NCBI GenBank assembly: GCA_015501075.1
Contig: JADNYJ010000011.1
Span: 434,001 to 498,000, forward strand
Direction: 5' to 3'
From: Gymnopilus junonius
Taxonomy: Eukaryota > Basidiomycota > Agaricomycetes > Agaricales > Galerinaceae
DNA length: 64,000 nucleotides
In this document: positions 11,919-26,405 of the stretch, piece by piece
How positions within the stretch are numbered: position 1 is the stretch's first letter
Layout: every line of letters begins with the position of its first letter
Translations under genes and position numbers: made by a program
Notes under the pieces: generated by a model
Seen by the model: the letters and a program-made list of their open reading frames with translations, nothing else
Databases searched by the model: none
What the model was told of the DNA's origin: nothing

Positions 11919-13249
11919 CTTTGTAGAGGATTCGAGAAAGGGGTACTAATTTACCGCTGAAAATCGCAGGAACGTTGTTTAAGTACCATTCCGCAGGATC
12001 TTTTCACCCATTTTCACGTCCGACGAGTTACCGAGAAGAGTAAGGGCGCAATGTCATCCATGACTTGGATCGGTCCAGAGAAAATCTGCATGCTTCACAA
12101 AATAGTCATGCAACACGTAGCAAGGGTGCATTCTCTCAAAAAAGATACCCGAACAAGAAGACGGGTGCTCGAAAATCTAAAACGGCTGTATGTCGCCTCA
12201 ACGTCGGATTTTAGGCTCATGTCGAGACAGGGTACGAAAACGTGAGCGAGAACGTATCATCTTCATGTCCATAAGAAGAGCTTCTTCAAGTTCCGATAAG
12301 CTTGAAGAGCCACGGAAAAGGTAGGCGAAAGACATATGACGAGGATTATCCGTTTTGAGAGGGCATGTGTTCTACCCCTGCCGGGCCTTCGACAGAGCGT
12401 GACGGCCTGCGCAAGGCGTTGTAAATAATTAAAGCAAGGTTTAAAGGCGGAGTATGCCTCAGAGATAGCAAGTAGTCCGGAAGGGCTGCGGGCATTCCGA
12501 GGGAGAATACAAAACATGAGAGTAATTGACCAGCATTCTCATCGTGTTATTTAGTCCAGGACTTAAAGTAAAAATAATTAGGCTCTGCGAAATGTGTCCC
12601 AGAAACGGGGATAAGGCCAGAAGGCATGACCTACGGGGGCTATGGAGTGAGTCGAAGGTGGTATGTAGACGGTCATCGATCATGATCATGAGGATCGGAG
12701 GTAGTGAATCCAAGGACCGTGTGGATCAGAATTATCTAATATAATCACGTGAATAAACTTCTCACGGTATTGAACGTTGATGAGGGTGTGCAAGCAGCTT
12801 GAAAGTTGAAGCACTCCTTGAATATCATCATTTCGAAACGACTGCACCTCGTGGTTCACAGAAATAGAGGCCTCGGACTTGCGGAATTTTTTATGCGTTA
12901 GGCTATTATTTCAAGTGACTGAATTCGTGCCTCACGCAAGGACTGGCGTCCTTTGGCATGGTGGGGAGTGGGCCCTCAAGAACGGGATCAAGTTGTTTGT
13001 TGAAGACAGGTCTCGATAGCATTATTTTGTATTTCAATTTCAACCGGTAAGCATTTGAACTGTTCCTTGTAAAAAAGCCGATATACTAAATTGGTCGCTG
13101 AACTCTCAAGGCCCCCTTTCCGGAGAATTATCGGTGTACTTTTAAGTCACTTGAAGAATGACGTTCTCATACTATTAGCACTTAAAGAAGGTCCCTCTCC
13201 CAAAGAAAACGGCTCCTTTCCTCACACAGTTTGGCCTTTACAGTGAAGA
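11919..13249. other. Shared divergent upstream region of GH5 and GH1 genes
   Basis: A 1.33 kb stretch between the starts of the broken endoglucanase (minus) and the broken beta-glucosidase (plus). The head-to-head arrangement would allow coordinated control of two successive cellulolytic steps. No ORF, tRNA or strong TATA box recognised. Confidence 0.5.
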
Positions 13250-15514
<2,265 letters not shown>

Positions 15515-17249
15515 GTCTTAAGCATTATCCGATCCGAGAGGATGTTCACAGTAATAACAAATTTGTACATCCCTTGTCACCGACTGGACAGTGGACAAGC
15601 TGATATCGCACGCATTGACAGGGCGGTATAATTTTCTTCAGTCCCACTTTTGACGCCTCAATATAGGACATCCCTGCCAATATGAAGCCACTGTTTTCGT
15701 CTGTTCTCATGGAAGCTTATTAACATACCTACCTTCTGACGGTCGAGTAGGAAAGGAGATCATCCTCCAATAGTGTCGTGAATGCCTTAGAAAGATCAGA
15801 ACATGATGGTCTGTTAATTCTATCTGATGTTACTATTTGAAAGAGGTGCTGATAGAGCACTTTCCTTTCTAGATTTAATGCCTTCCTGATCAGATTGAAA
15901 GACTTGGCTAACTTTCCTGTGTGTTGAAACCATTCTAGCAGGCCTGATCGGCCTGGGGAGTATACTAGGCAGGTGTTGACTTCTATCTACATAGCGTCAC
16001 CGAGACTGCGTCCGATTTGAAGAGTAATGCATTGCTACCCAAGTTAGACTTAGGGCACCAGCTGCTCGGGGTCGAGTGTTCCGACGATGCACTAGTTGAT
16101 GAAGTTGGGGGCTATCCAGTTGGCTGCGTCTCTATCAATGCGTCTCTGCCTGGAGCAACACTAGTTGACTAGCACCGTCACTTATTATATAAAAGGTAAT
16201 TTACTGTATTATTTCAGCTGAGTAAATGGCTACATAACACCGTTCGGATTGGATGGAGTATCAAGAAATTTACCTTCCCGATCCTTTGAATAATAAGGAG
16301 GCTATTCAGAGTCAAACTTTCAGCTGTGCCTCTAATTGGGAACGAATTTCGCAGCACTTCATAGCACTCAAACCTTGACCGACACGCTACTTCTGATCTT
16401 TATTTTGATTTCTGTTTCTGGTCCTCGGGGATTGGATACTCATTCAACAGTGTTGATACATAATATTCCACAGCTTTTTCAGACCCTATATTTAGTAGTT
16501 GACATGCTCGTGTGACCAACTGTTGCTTTTTTTCAAACGATGATATCTCTTCAGGTCGGTAACCATTGACCTCTGAATCGTGCGCTCATTTCAGAACCGT
16601 GCACACTGACAATCCTCGCCATGATAGTAACCGGTGACTATCCTTGCTGATGTTTTCTTTCCGCGTGATTGGATGGCGATTTTAAGTTTATTCGGTTGAT
16701 ATCGACAACCATTGGCAGTACCCGTATGTGGCCCGAAGATGTCGTGTGGCGCACACGTGCGTATTTTCTAGCGCTATGATTGGTCGTTTGTGAACGGGAA
16801 TAGAGTTCTATTTTTAGAATCACCTCCCGGTAACTTGGAAGGAGAGTAATGGACATTGACATTAACATACCATAACTTCAGTACGCGACTGAGATCGCAA
16901 GACGTTGAGTCAATCTCTCTTCGGTCTTACAGCTGCTGTTCTACATATTTATCATACGGGCGCCAATATTGACTGTCCTCCGATCTACCAGGCAGTTATC
17001 CCAGCTCCGTCTAGAACGAAACTAGGATCCATAGATCGAAGGCTGCGCACGTTTGACTCTTATCGTAAACCTTCCTCGATTTGGACACTCATCACTAACC
17101 ACTTTCTGGGATCTTTGGCCGACCAGGTACACATCTAAAGATGACCCTTGGGCCTTGGAAATGACAACCCAATTCACGAGCGCGTGGGTTCACTACATAT
17201 AGCGCCGACACCAGGGCCCTTGCAACAAAGGCCATTTCCCTCTAACACC
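15515..17249. other. Intergenic, nothing recognised
   Basis: A 1.7 kb AT-richer stretch between the GH1 and DUF6534 genes. I see no open frame with splice structure, no tRNA and no clear repeat. A CATATA element near 17195-17202 could be the core promoter of the downstream gene. Confidence 0.5.
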
Positions 17250-18845
17250 ATGGATGCTTCCTTGAGCCCAGGTTACACGCAGAGTTTGTAAGTCCAATTT
17301 CCTTCTTGTTCAATGCGCTCTGACGTTCAATGCTCGCATTCTATGCAGATCTCAGGCTCTGGTAAGCCTGACAGCCTTCTTTTTATGGCTCAGACATCAG
17401 TCTCACAGCGACTGAAGGTGATCGCAGGCTTCTTCAATTGGGGACTTCTCGGTATCCTTGTTTCGCAAATCTGTGAGTTCACCTCCTTAGCTCGACGTCA
17501 CGCTGGTCATTGAGCTCCTCGCAGACGCGTACTATATCGCCTTCCCCAAAGACAGACTTTTAGCCAAAATTGTGGTGTATACAATGTTCCTCCTGGAATT
17601 GGTGCAAACGGGAATAGTTTCGCACGACATCTACGTTTCTCTTGGATCTGCCGTGGGCAACGCCAATGCAGTTGATGCTCTTCGAACAAATTGGTGGAGC
17701 ATTCCAGTTTCTGGAGGCACATGTGCGCATTTTTGCTTCTTATATTTCTGAAGCTACCGATTGACAAGTGTCTCTTAGCGGGATTTATCGGTCAACTATT
17801 CTTCTCATACAGAATATGGATGATGTCGGAGAAACAAGTTCGAGGGGCACCAATGATAATTGGAATTGTGAGTATTCGGTCAGACAACGGCACTTGCGCT
17901 CTTGACATTTCCATCTAGTTGGCCCTGGCGTCATGGATATCCTCGCTTGTATGCGCTGAAGCTTTCTTCCGTGCTAAGCATTTCTCGGTATTGGTGGGCG
18001 GCGACTCTTCGTTCGCCTCAATTGCTGTACGTTCTTGATATCATTGGATGTTGCGTCGCCATTCTGCAATTAATTTATTGACCGCAAATCTGATCCAGGT
18101 GTGGAATGGGTTCGGAGCTATCTGCGACATCACCATAGCACTGAGCATGCCTTACTTCGTGGGCCTCCTTATTATCTCGAGTCTATCCCATATTTATAAT
18201 CTATTTCAGCTGATGCGCCACGGTACCGGCACCCTGCTACTCATGTGAAGATCATCAGAGTCGTTACATTAATCATCGAAACCGGTGGTTTGACAGGTAC
18301 TTTCACATCCATGTTGCGTCACTATTCATGCGTCGCATGGCTCACTTCTGCATATTCCAGCTATCTTTGCCATCCTCCATCTATGTCTATATTTCGCCAA
18401 CAGCCAAACTTTCATCGTACCAGGACTCAGCGTCTCAAAACTATACGCCAACACGATGCTGGTCATCCTCAACAACCGCATGAGAATCGTCGACGGCCGC
18501 ACTCATAATCTCAACGACAGCGATGCAGGGATGGAATCGCCTAGAAGACTGTTTGCTGTTCACGACTCGGGAAGGAGGAGCACGTCGACGGTCGTCATCA
18601 AAAATGGACGATTACTATTCAGGCTGAATGACTTGGAGAAGACGATGAGTAGAAATACGCCAAGTCAAACTGAATCCGTTGGAGACATACCTTCTAGCCC
18701 CATGATGTCTCCAGTCGCTGTGGTGAGTTTATATCAACTGCTTGATCTTGAACAACAAAATGGTGATGCTTGACATTCACAGAAGATAGATGAAGAACAC
18801 ACAGTTCATTTCGATGAGATCCCACCTGCTCCTATCGCAGTGTAA
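17250..18845 (+). CDS. DUF6534 fungal membrane protein, copy 1
   Basis: Fungus-specific multi-pass membrane protein of unknown function, about 330-350 residues. ATG at 17250 (MDASLSPGYTQSL); the first two short exons (17250-17400) are uncertain. Clear blocks: FFNWGLLGILVSQI, AYYIAFPKDRLLAKIVVYTM, LLELVQTGIVSHDIYV, GFIGQLFFSYRIWMMSE, LASWISSLVCAEAFF, VWNGFGAICDITIALSM, KIIRVVTLIIETGGLTAIFA and the family signature LSVSKLYANTMLVILNNR, followed by a polar cytoplasmic tail ending DEIPPAPIAV-stop. Short introns restore the frame. A second family member lies about 9 kb downstream in the same orientation. Confidence 0.75.
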
Positions 18846-20360
18846 TTCACTCCTTACATCCACTCTTCTTATTTTTTATTTTTATTCCTTCTATTCTGGC
18901 TCCTTCACTAGCGGGGGGTGACCTGGACCATGACGAATCTGTAGTAGATAAAGAAACATAGGTAGACTAGTCTGTAAAAGTATATGTACAAGTAGATCTT
19001 TTATCAAAGCTTATCCGCAGTACGCAAATAAAAACGAAACAAATTGGGAGAACCTCCCGAAAATACGCAAAAGTTCCGATTTCAATTCTATTTCGCCTTC
19101 GCAATTAACAAAGCAGAACTAGAATGTAGATACATCGGTGGGAGGTGATTGTATATATAGTAATACGGAGGGTTCAGGGGTGCAAGTAAAGACAGTGAGG
19201 GTGTAGGGTGTAATTACAAACTCATAGCTATGTATGAAGTGGTAAGTAGTAGCGTATTCGCAGTAGAAGCTCAACGAGCTCGAGAGGGTGGCTACAGAAA
19301 GCATCGTGACAACAAGACAATAAAAGAGAAAAAAGGGGTTACTTATTCAGAATGTAAAAGAAGAAGTAGAAGAAGGAGAAACAAGTTCTTGGACGTACAG
19401 ATCAAACCAAGGTCATGAAAAGGGGATGGAGACGAGGGTAATATAGGGAAATGATACGATACGCCTCGAATGCGGAACAGGTACAGAGGGATACAACCAC
19501 AAAGAGAAGCAACCAAGGACGCCGAGATAGAAAAGAGACCTGAAACAATAAAGGAAGACGGTGAAGGTGAAGTAAAAAGGGGGAACGAAGAAACTTGAAA
19601 GAAAAAATGGAAAGAATAGACAAGTTGGCTAGGAATACACTGCATGCGTTTTATATACTGTGCCGAGACGTAACCGAACGGAATGGGTGCAAACTGATAA
19701 CGAACCGATGACTGACTGGGGGGTTGGGGAGATGTAAATGTATTTTGCAGAGAAAAAAAAGGAAAGAGAGAAACTGGGATTAAATGAAGAAAGGAAATGA
19801 GAAAAATGCATCCGAGTGGGGGGTCACCGGTCACCAGCGAGGTGTAAGGAATTTGAGCGCGTCTCTGGCTGGCTTGTCGTCTCGGATAATATAAACATGG
19901 GTCATGATCATGCGTCACATAACAAGTATCGTGCTTCACTATTCGTGAAGTTGTTTGTCCTTTGTCAAGGGGTGCCGTTTGATGGGCAGCTTAGGCTAAT
20001 GTAGGGGCGGAGCCGAGGGTGGATTGTGGATGAGAGGAGAGGATGGGGGTCTTTGGGGTTGACAATTACCCAAAGGAATCGTAGCGCAAAAGGTGGAAAT
20101 ACAAAACTTGGGGAGAATGAGACAAGAATGCCAGAGTAGCGGTGACCCGCAATGTGTATGTAGTAGGCCGATGATATCGATAAACAAGCCAAGAGGTTAA
20201 ATCAGGCAAGGGAGGTGATAGAGAGATGGATGGATGGATGGATAGAGGGAGTGTCATGAAATTGATTGTGGATGTGTAGTCTATTGGTTGGTTTGAAGAA
20301 CGCGTGCGCAGGATCCGTCGAAACTACGCAGCGCGTGCACTTCCCATGCAAGCGCATCTT
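18846..20360. other. 3' flanks of DUF6534 copy 1 and DCP1
   Basis: A 1.5 kb stretch between two convergent genes. It contains purine-rich runs on the plus strand (about 19340-19620) that open a long but compositionally empty minus frame. A GATG microsatellite lies at 20225-20243. No gene supported. Confidence 0.5.
20225..20243. repeat. GATG microsatellite
   Basis: About four to five uninterrupted copies of a GATG unit within a purine-rich tract downstream of DCP1. Confidence 0.7.
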
Positions 20361-22890
20361 CAGGCAAAACGCGTCATGTATTCCTGATAAAGGGAGTCCA
20401 CGAATGCTTTATCCGTCTGCACAAAGGGAGAACAATGAAAGGGAAAAAAAAATGTCAGTTACAAATCGGACAAAAAAACACCACTGGCATTAGGGCCACA
20501 AAGGAATACCCACATGAATGAGTGTCAGCACCTCTTTCACAAACTCGTTCCGTTCCATCTTCTTCCCGCTAACGTAGGTCGTGGCTGGGAATCGAGACGG
20601 CGACAATGCTGGGTTCACAAGCTCCGTGTCCACACCCACCCAACACCCAGCCCGTGTCCGTTGACCACCTTGCTCGTCCATTCAGGCGGCGCTTTGCCTT
20701 GGCCTTGTGTGGCGACGCGGTGTAGTTGTTGGCACCATTGATCTGACCCAGGATGGCATTACCATTCATCGTAGGCGTCTTCATCTCTGGCACAAAAGGC
20801 ACCGCAGAGCTTGAACGCTGCCCGCGAATCACCATCTCTGGGGAGGAAATAGGAGATGGGGGGCATCAGGAACGAAGAGCCTTTCCTGTCGGGACCCAGG
20901 GGACGGCAGGGGCATATCCCAGCTCTTCTCGATCTCGTCCCTCGCACGAGCATTCGCGGCTTCCCTCAGCTCCTTCCTCGTCTTCTTCCCTTTCTTGCCC
21001 CTTCCGGTGCCGCTATCATCCGCGCCGGATGCATGCGCAGGAGAAGCATACACATGGGAGTGTCCATTCCCGTTCACTACGGTGCCGCTGCTTCTAAGGC
21101 TGACTGCGCTCCGCCTATGTCTCACTGCCTTGTCAAATTCAATCGGGTCGCTCAGCACGCTGGTCTCCTCGAAGCTGATCTCGACGATATCGTTATCGTC
21201 ATTTCCATCCGTGGGGGACTGTTCGACGACTGGTCCTCGAGAATAGGGCCAATACTCAGAATCCGGCTCGAATGGCACGAGAGGCCGGTTGACTCGTGGT
21301 TTGCCACTTCCTTCAGGGGTAACTGGCAGGATAGAACGAAGTGCATCGCCGCGGACGGTGCTCGAGGATGTTGTAGTTTCGACGGAGATGGCTGTGGTAT
21401 TGACAGGCGGTCGAAGGAGCGGGTGGCCATTCAAGGGTCCGCGGGGTGTGACATCACCGTTTATCTTCCCATGAGCAGCTAATCGCGGGCCGCCAAGACC
21501 AAGCGTGCTCAGAAGCTCGGAACTGGTGCTCTTCGCCACGCTGGTACCAGATCTGGGAGGGAACAATTCACCAGGCGAATCGCTCTCGCCATCGTCCTCG
21601 TTATCGCCTTCACGGGAACTAGGGTGCGACACAGCCGAAGCTGATGTGCTGAAGGTTGATGCAGCTGATGCGGTGCGGGTTGGTGGTAAGCCAAGCAAGT
21701 TCGACAGGACGTCTTGGGTAAGAACTTGGGGAGCCGTGGTCGTGGGTTGCGGAGAGAAGATGGGTTGAGTGGCTGGAGAGGGGGATGGCGGTACCGCAGA
21801 GGCAAAAATGGAATCTAGTAATGGAATGCCGGTGTTTGAGGTCGCTGGGGATAAAGGTAAGCTGTCCTGCCGTTCTGCAGAGGCCGATGCGAATAGGGTG
21901 TCCATGGTGAGGCTTGCGCCGGTGGTAAGAGTAGGTACCGGTTTTCTTAATTTATCAAAAAGTTTTTCTACCTCTGACATCCCTCCGCTCATGTGAGAAG
22001 GAGCATCAGAGTGATTGCCTTGATCGTTTTCACTATCTGATTGGCGCTGGGAATCAGACATCGGTGTAGGTTGTGATCTCGGAACTGCGCGCAATCTATG
22101 GGGGGCGGTGGTCTTCCAGGACCATAGCGGAACTCTTCAGGATAGGGCTCGTTGCGCTTAATGTATGAATGCAATCTGAGCGAGGGTTAAAAACTGGAAA
22201 TGGAATGAAACTGCTGGCGGACCTTTGCATAACCTCGATCAATGTATCGCGCGAGCTCACCGCCATCATCCAAAGACCAATGACGTCCGGCCGACCTCTA
22301 TGTTTGGGGTCGATTTCATCGATATTCGGGATACCATATGCGTCAGAAAACGGTTCTGGAAGTTCTCCTGACGGAGTGGGCTGGATGGCGGCTAATCTCC
22401 GGGCCAGAAAATCAGGATAAGATCGAATAATGAGGAATTCGCCTGACGGCAGGCATTGGTCTTCCGGGTAAATCCCCTGAATATAGTCGTCTAAACCACT
22501 GCGGTTGAGGATGTAAAACCCGTAAGGAGGGTATGAATTTCTAGCAAAAAGATGAGATTTCTGAGCTATGACAAGGCAGGGGTCTGCCCACCTTTCAAAC
22601 AAGAACATGGTGCCCTCGTAGCCGTGCTTGGACCATTTTGAGCCATCGTGATGGTAGATGCATACATGGCTGAACTGGTCAAAGATGGACTTGATAGAGG
22701 GGTCCCGCTTTCGCAGGACTTTGAGGTTGTGTTGGTATCGTGAAGCAGGCGACATGCCCAGGGCAGCCCCTGGTGGAATCTGGGTGTCGAGGGGTGTAGA
22801 TCGAGATGAAGTTGGTTGGTGAGCGGGTTCATAGTGCGAGCTCATCGCCGATGATGATGGCTGAGGAGGCATTTTGCGGGGAGGACCCAT
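20361..22890 (-). CDS. DCP1: mRNA-decapping enzyme subunit 1 (DCP1)
   Basis: Activator of the DCP2 decapping enzyme in cytoplasmic mRNA decay (P-bodies). Start ATG at 22890 (MGPPRKMPPQPSSS). The EVH1-type Dcp1 domain follows: SRYQHNLKVLRKRDPSIKSI, VCIYHHDGSKWSKHGYEGT, PPYGFYILNRSGLDDYIQ, DVIGLWMMAVSSRDTLIEVM and NEPYPEEFRYGPGRPPPP. A long Ser/Thr/Pro-rich linker (22060-20830) has short helical segments. The C-terminal trimerisation-like segment reads ERNEFVKEVLTLIH, then TDKAFVDSLYQEYMTRF-stop at 20361. One base appears missing in a run of six C's near 22100-22106: adding a C joins the EVH1 end to HRLRAVPRSQPTPMSD in frame. The splicing around 20580-20860 is also uncertain. Given how conserved both ends are, I suspect the gene is functional and the indel is a sequence problem. 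Confidence 0.82.
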
Positions 22891-23051
22891 GTTTGTTCGT
22901 CGTCGGAAATGTTGGCGGGAGGCTTTACAATGGCCCGCACAGGTCCGATTGGCCTTGTTTGGCTGCCAGGAGGTGTGCAAATGGCAGTCACTCCCTTACG
23001 TAACCCTACCAGAAATTCTTTGAGGCCGCCACCGACGAGGAGAAAGCTGTG
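22891..23051. promoter_or_regulatory. Short bidirectional promoter of DCP1 and the 23 kb gene
   Basis: Only 161 bp separate the two divergent start codons, so both core promoters and 5' leaders must share or overlap here. Confidence 0.6.
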
Positions 23052-23980
23052 ATGGCGATGAATCCGTTTATTGCGCAGAGATACAAGGCTCAGTCGGCGG
23101 GCATAGCAATTGTCCGCCGCATTCTTGCGCGCGAGTCTTTTCCTGAGGGATTCACCACCTCGGAGCTCTACAAGCTCGCCTCGCAGGAACCAGCACCCGC
23201 CGACTTCGAGCCTTATCCTCTCAAGCGACCCCCTCCCCCGCCACCGCTTACGAAGAAGCAAAAATATCAACAACCAACTCCCCCCCGTTCGTATCCCGAA
23301 AACCCTGACCATCCCATTCGCTCTGTAAGGTTCGTAGTTGCTTGCAGTCGTGGTGTTCGCCGCTCACGGTCTCCAGGTTCTTGAAAGAGTTCATCTTGCC
23401 CTTCCTTGCCGGTGCTAAAGAGATCGCCATGACCCGACATTTCACTGCAAAGACGTTGGCTGCACGAGAAGCGGGCGAACTGCCCAAAAAGGGCACCCCT
23501 CTGACGTCTTCCCAAGTCCAATGGAAATGGAAGGTCATTCCTCCAGAAGCGCGTTCGGAAGCCCCTGTGCCAAAAAATATGAGGGAAGTGTTTGGCCAGG
23601 AAGTGGGTGTCGATGTCGATACATCACACCTGAACAATCGCAGACTGAATGGCCGGAAAGTGAAAGTGAGTCGGGAGGTAGAGAACATGAAAGATTACGT
23701 CCGTTACTCTGCAGAACGCGATGGACTCATTGAGAGGCTCGAGAAGGATTCAGAGCTTACGGTCAAGCTGGTCGACAGCATGGAACGGTCCGGGAACAAG
23801 GGTGGGCTACGGGCGGTGTTGGAGAAGGAACAACTGGTCAAACAGGACAGATCGCGCCATGGAACTTCAATAGCGTCAAGCGACTCTGACGAGTACGTGA
23901 AAGCGCAGGTCGACAAGATTCGGGAGTTGGTGGCATACAAGACACGGGTGGCTGATTCTGGAGTCCGTACCGGCAACTAA
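23052..23980 (+). CDS. Uncharacterised conserved-looking protein, Lys/Arg/Pro-rich
   Basis: Not recognised. ATG at 23052 (MAMNPFIAQRYKAQSAG), a Pro-rich stretch RPPPPPPLTKKQKYQ near residue 60, one intron of about 55 bp (23332-23386) with a GTTCGT donor, then FLKEFILPFLAGAKEIAMTR and a basic, charged, probably helical C-terminus ending RVADSGVRTGN-stop. About 290 residues, with no signal peptide or membrane span. The N-terminus is mildly basic and could be a mitochondrial presequence, but this is weak. It shares a 161 bp divergent promoter with DCP1. The frame is intact across the splice. Confidence 0.65.
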
Positions 23981-26405
23981 TGCGACCGATCACTGCCAAA
24001 CTTATAATCATTTTAATGCGTCATTGTTTTTTTTTGGTGGAACGCTTAATATACTGAAATAAAAACCGTTAGTTCAGCTCTGAAATGCTTCAAGTACCGC
24101 AAAGGGACCGCCCACCCTTATGTTAGTGACTTATGCTTCCCCAGTACCATCACGTGCAGAAATGCAAAGTCGGTCCCGCATCAGGACAAGGCCATTTCTC
24201 GCCAAATCTTTTGCAGATCAAACGTATGTGTTGAAGAGAATAAGATTCCGTGAAAATAACGAGAACCAACTGAGGTGGTGGTTTGCAATTGAGAGATCAA
24301 ATGCAGAATGTTAGTCATTTATCAAGGATAACGGTCTGTAACAGCTGGCGCGGTTTACAAACTCCAACTTTTTCTCGAGGATCATTATCCGACGATAGCA
24401 CTTGAACGTGCAGGACCCACCGCTTTCAAACTTCATTAGCTTAACTGGCCTGCCAAGAAGCAAGCATGCGAGGTCAGCCGTCGTAAGTTGAAACCGGACA
24501 TTATTACTGACCATACGGTGTTAACCATTCCTCCTTACAAGAAAATGAGATCTTGAATGGTTGGCATCCCAGTCGGACTCTGCATGGATATTTTCCACCT
24601 GTTCCTGTATCATTCCATCCGCTAGGACCGTTCAAGAAAGGCTTTATTCTATCACGCTCTTGAGGCACTCGATAAACTCCTTTCAAGTTCCATATTTTCA
24701 AATATCACCCTTACTTACTCTTCAAGCTTCAAAGTTCAATCTTGAATATCGATAATAATAGACGCGTCAGTGGTGACACGGTCAGATTCAGATAGTCTCA
24801 TGCCCCTCGGATTTGACTTTTGCTCTTGCTCCCTCACCCAGGGTGGGATGATGGAAGTAGGGTATTTGATCCAATCTATCCTCTTTCACGTTGTCCGACC
24901 TTCAAGCTTCAAGTCGAATTATTGATGTTCATTGGACGCGACATCAGCAAAACCTCCAAGATGAAAATTTGAAATTCACCCCACCAAGTCGGGACTCGGT
25001 GGCCGTCGTGCCTCTAAGCTCGATCGAGGCCTCACAACTCAGGGCTCAGGGCTCAGGAGGTATATACTATACCGGCCTACCGCACCCCAAAACGAATGAG
25101 CGTCGGTGGTGACGTTATCAATGCGGCCATGATGCGGTGTGTTTCCTTCCTTCGTCCTCGCGCTCGCGCTCACGTTGGCACATAGGGAAGCAATCGCCAG
25201 ACAATTTGTTCACAGCTCACGTCATACATGATGTGACACTCCCTGCTTAGCGATGTCTGATGGATCCCCTGTTAATTAACGTCGACTGTCGACATAAACA
25301 TTTCCACAAACCCGGTTGGAAAGTTATCGATATAATCGATTTCGGGGCTTGGACCTCTGATGGGTGATTCTCCAATACTCCGAATAGGCTTCAAGTGCTA
25401 TCTTCATGACTTCATCTACTTACATTTGTGAGCAGATGCGAGCCCAGAATCCTGATTGGTCTCCGAATTCCGATGAGCTTCTCTATTCCGTTAAGGTGTC
25501 ATCTTCTAGATTTTTTCCCAACACTGTCAATGAAGGCTATTAGCTTGTGCTGCACATTCGGTTGTTAGAATGACTTCTTACCCCAGGCGGAAGGTCCAAT
25601 ACAGTGCGTTGAAGATCGCAGATACCAAATATCCCGCTCATATTTGATGATCCTAGGGCTGAGTGGTAAGGTCGATGTTATGTAATCTTCAATTTCGAAA
25701 GTTCAATTGTCTCATGTCATTAGATATTTCAGCAGACCTTCAACAATCATCGGAGTTGCCAAATTCACTACACGAATCCAGGCTCTTTATTAAAGACCAC
25801 GCATCTCCGTCTCCCTTTGGTGGTCGATGACGTCCGGAATGGTCGAAGAAGCATTTGCTGACTAGAAATAGACACCCTCTCGTTTTGTGATTCTCAACGC
25901 CCTTCACGATTTATTTCTTCCCATGCTTCCCAACTCCATGCGATTTCCTCGTCTCTCCACATTCCAAAGCCTGGACACCCTCTTGAAAATTTTTTCTATT
26001 ACTTACTTACCCCGAATACTTACCTATTTCAAAGTGGGTCATGCATTACTCCTTCAATGGTGTGTTGAATGCCGTCAAGGATAAACGTACCTTAAATATT
26101 GCTATCAAAGTTAGCGAAACCCGAGAGTGTCGTGACCCTCTCCGAATGCAGTTATGACCGTTCTTGGTTCCCCTCCGAGGTGTCCAAGAATACCTACGGC
26201 TGCCTAGCAAATGTCAAACTGGCATCCGACATTGCAAACTTCCAGTCAAAGTTTGGGTCTTTTTGTGAGCAAGAGCTTCCGTTCATCCAATCCTCTTTTG
26301 GCCAGAGTCTGCCGAGCCCTACAGGCCTTGCCGTTTTACTATAATAATGGAACAATTTTTTCGTATGTGTCGTTATTCCCCAGGCCGTCTCTTGTCCGCT
26401 TGATC
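23981..26405. other. Long intergenic stretch, nothing recognised
   Basis: A 2.4 kb stretch between the 23 kb gene and the second DUF6534 gene. A TTCAAGCTTCAA string occurs twice about 180 bp apart (near 24720 and 24901). No gene, tRNA or transposon end recognised. Confidence 0.5.

Noticed and set aside
19343..19939. 198-codon minus-strand open frame
   Set aside because: It is the reverse of a purine-rich 3' flank, gives a Phe/Leu/Ser/Pro-only sequence, has no domain, and its start and codon use are not protein-like.
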